64,000 nucleotides of DNA, from the NCBI GenBank assembly GCA_958450365.1, contig CAUEEP010000895.1, positions 62,001 through 126,000 on the forward strand, in the 5' to 3' direction. A program made the position numbers and the translations under genes. Positions 63,701 to 64,000 of the stretch are shown piece by piece. Each line of letters starts with the position of its first letter. Position 1 is the first letter of the stretch. The stretch comes from Mesorhabditis belari. Taxonomy: Eukaryota > Nematoda > Chromadorea > Rhabditida > Rhabditidae. The notes under the pieces are model-generated. The model ran no database searches, was not told the origin of the DNA, and saw only the letters and a list, made by a program, of their open reading frames with translations.

Positions 63701-64000
63701 AGTGAATCCGTTGTTTTCTTCTTATTGCCTCTTTACCAAAAGAAAAGTGGTCAAAGTACAATATCTCTTGATTTTTCTCGATTTTCCCTAATTCTCTTTC
63801 ATTTCTCCTCTCAATTTTAGCCTTTACAATGCCTTTTTGTCACTTTTTTCTCTCTTTTTCTCTCCTTTTCTCTTTTTTCTCTTTTTGTTTCTTCTTTTCC
63901 CCTTCGACCCCAATTATTATCACCCTAACGGCGATGCATTCACTTTTTTTCTTGAGTTTTTCTCACTTTTAAACCGATCTTTGTCATAAATCTCACATTT
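63701..64000. other. pyrimidine-rich end of window
   Basis: C/T-rich sequence with TTTTTCTC runs at 63845-63900. No gene. Confidence 0.4.

Overview
The window is nuclear DNA of a nematode, most likely a rhabditid close to Caenorhabditis. Four things point there: short exons bounded by TTTCAG/GTAAGT-type splice sites, an NK6-class homeobox gene that reads like the Caenorhabditis gene cog-1, TA-targeting mariner elements and derived MITEs, and three copies of a repeat carrying the first 17-19 bases of the nematode SL1 spliced leader. The DNA is AT-rich, gene-poor and unusually full of minisatellites. Most long open frames are just repeats read through.

Layout. 1-7.2 kb is transposon debris: a 208-bp MITE, a 75-nt hairpin, a composite MITE that has captured a mariner fragment, a stack of three elements inserted at two neighbouring TA sites of an older MITE, and a long-palindrome MITE with a 9-bp target duplication. 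7.8-13.8 kb (minus strand) holds seven well-supported coding exons of the NK6/cog-1 homeobox gene. A likely 5' coding exon lies at 21.6-21.7 kb and a weak linking exon at 19.1 kb. The introns carry a dead mariner, MITEs and tandem arrays.

22-61 kb has no convincing host protein gene. It is a chain of minisatellites (14-bp, 15-bp, 12-bp, 88-bp and many other units), dispersed GTGCGCGCGCAC-type repeats, a 2.5-kb element with about 595-bp terminal inverted repeats and a transposase-like 389-aa frame (34.7-37.1 kb), a fold-back element (39.3-39.9 kb), the SL1-leader repeats (51.5 and 59.5 kb), two good tRNA-Asp(GUC) genes with pseudogenes (54.8-55.5 kb), and scattered tRNA-like remnants. A run of near-pure A, T and G at 47.7-48.2 kb looks like an assembly problem.

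61.6-63.8 kb (plus strand) has a small two-exon candidate gene. Its last exon and flank are duplicated in tandem, and one copy is interrupted by a SINE-like insertion whose edges can be read from the sister copies.

How it works together: the only gene with a clear job is the homeobox transcription factor. The rest of the window reads as its repeat-rich surroundings. All calls are from reading the sequence; no alignment or database search was run.
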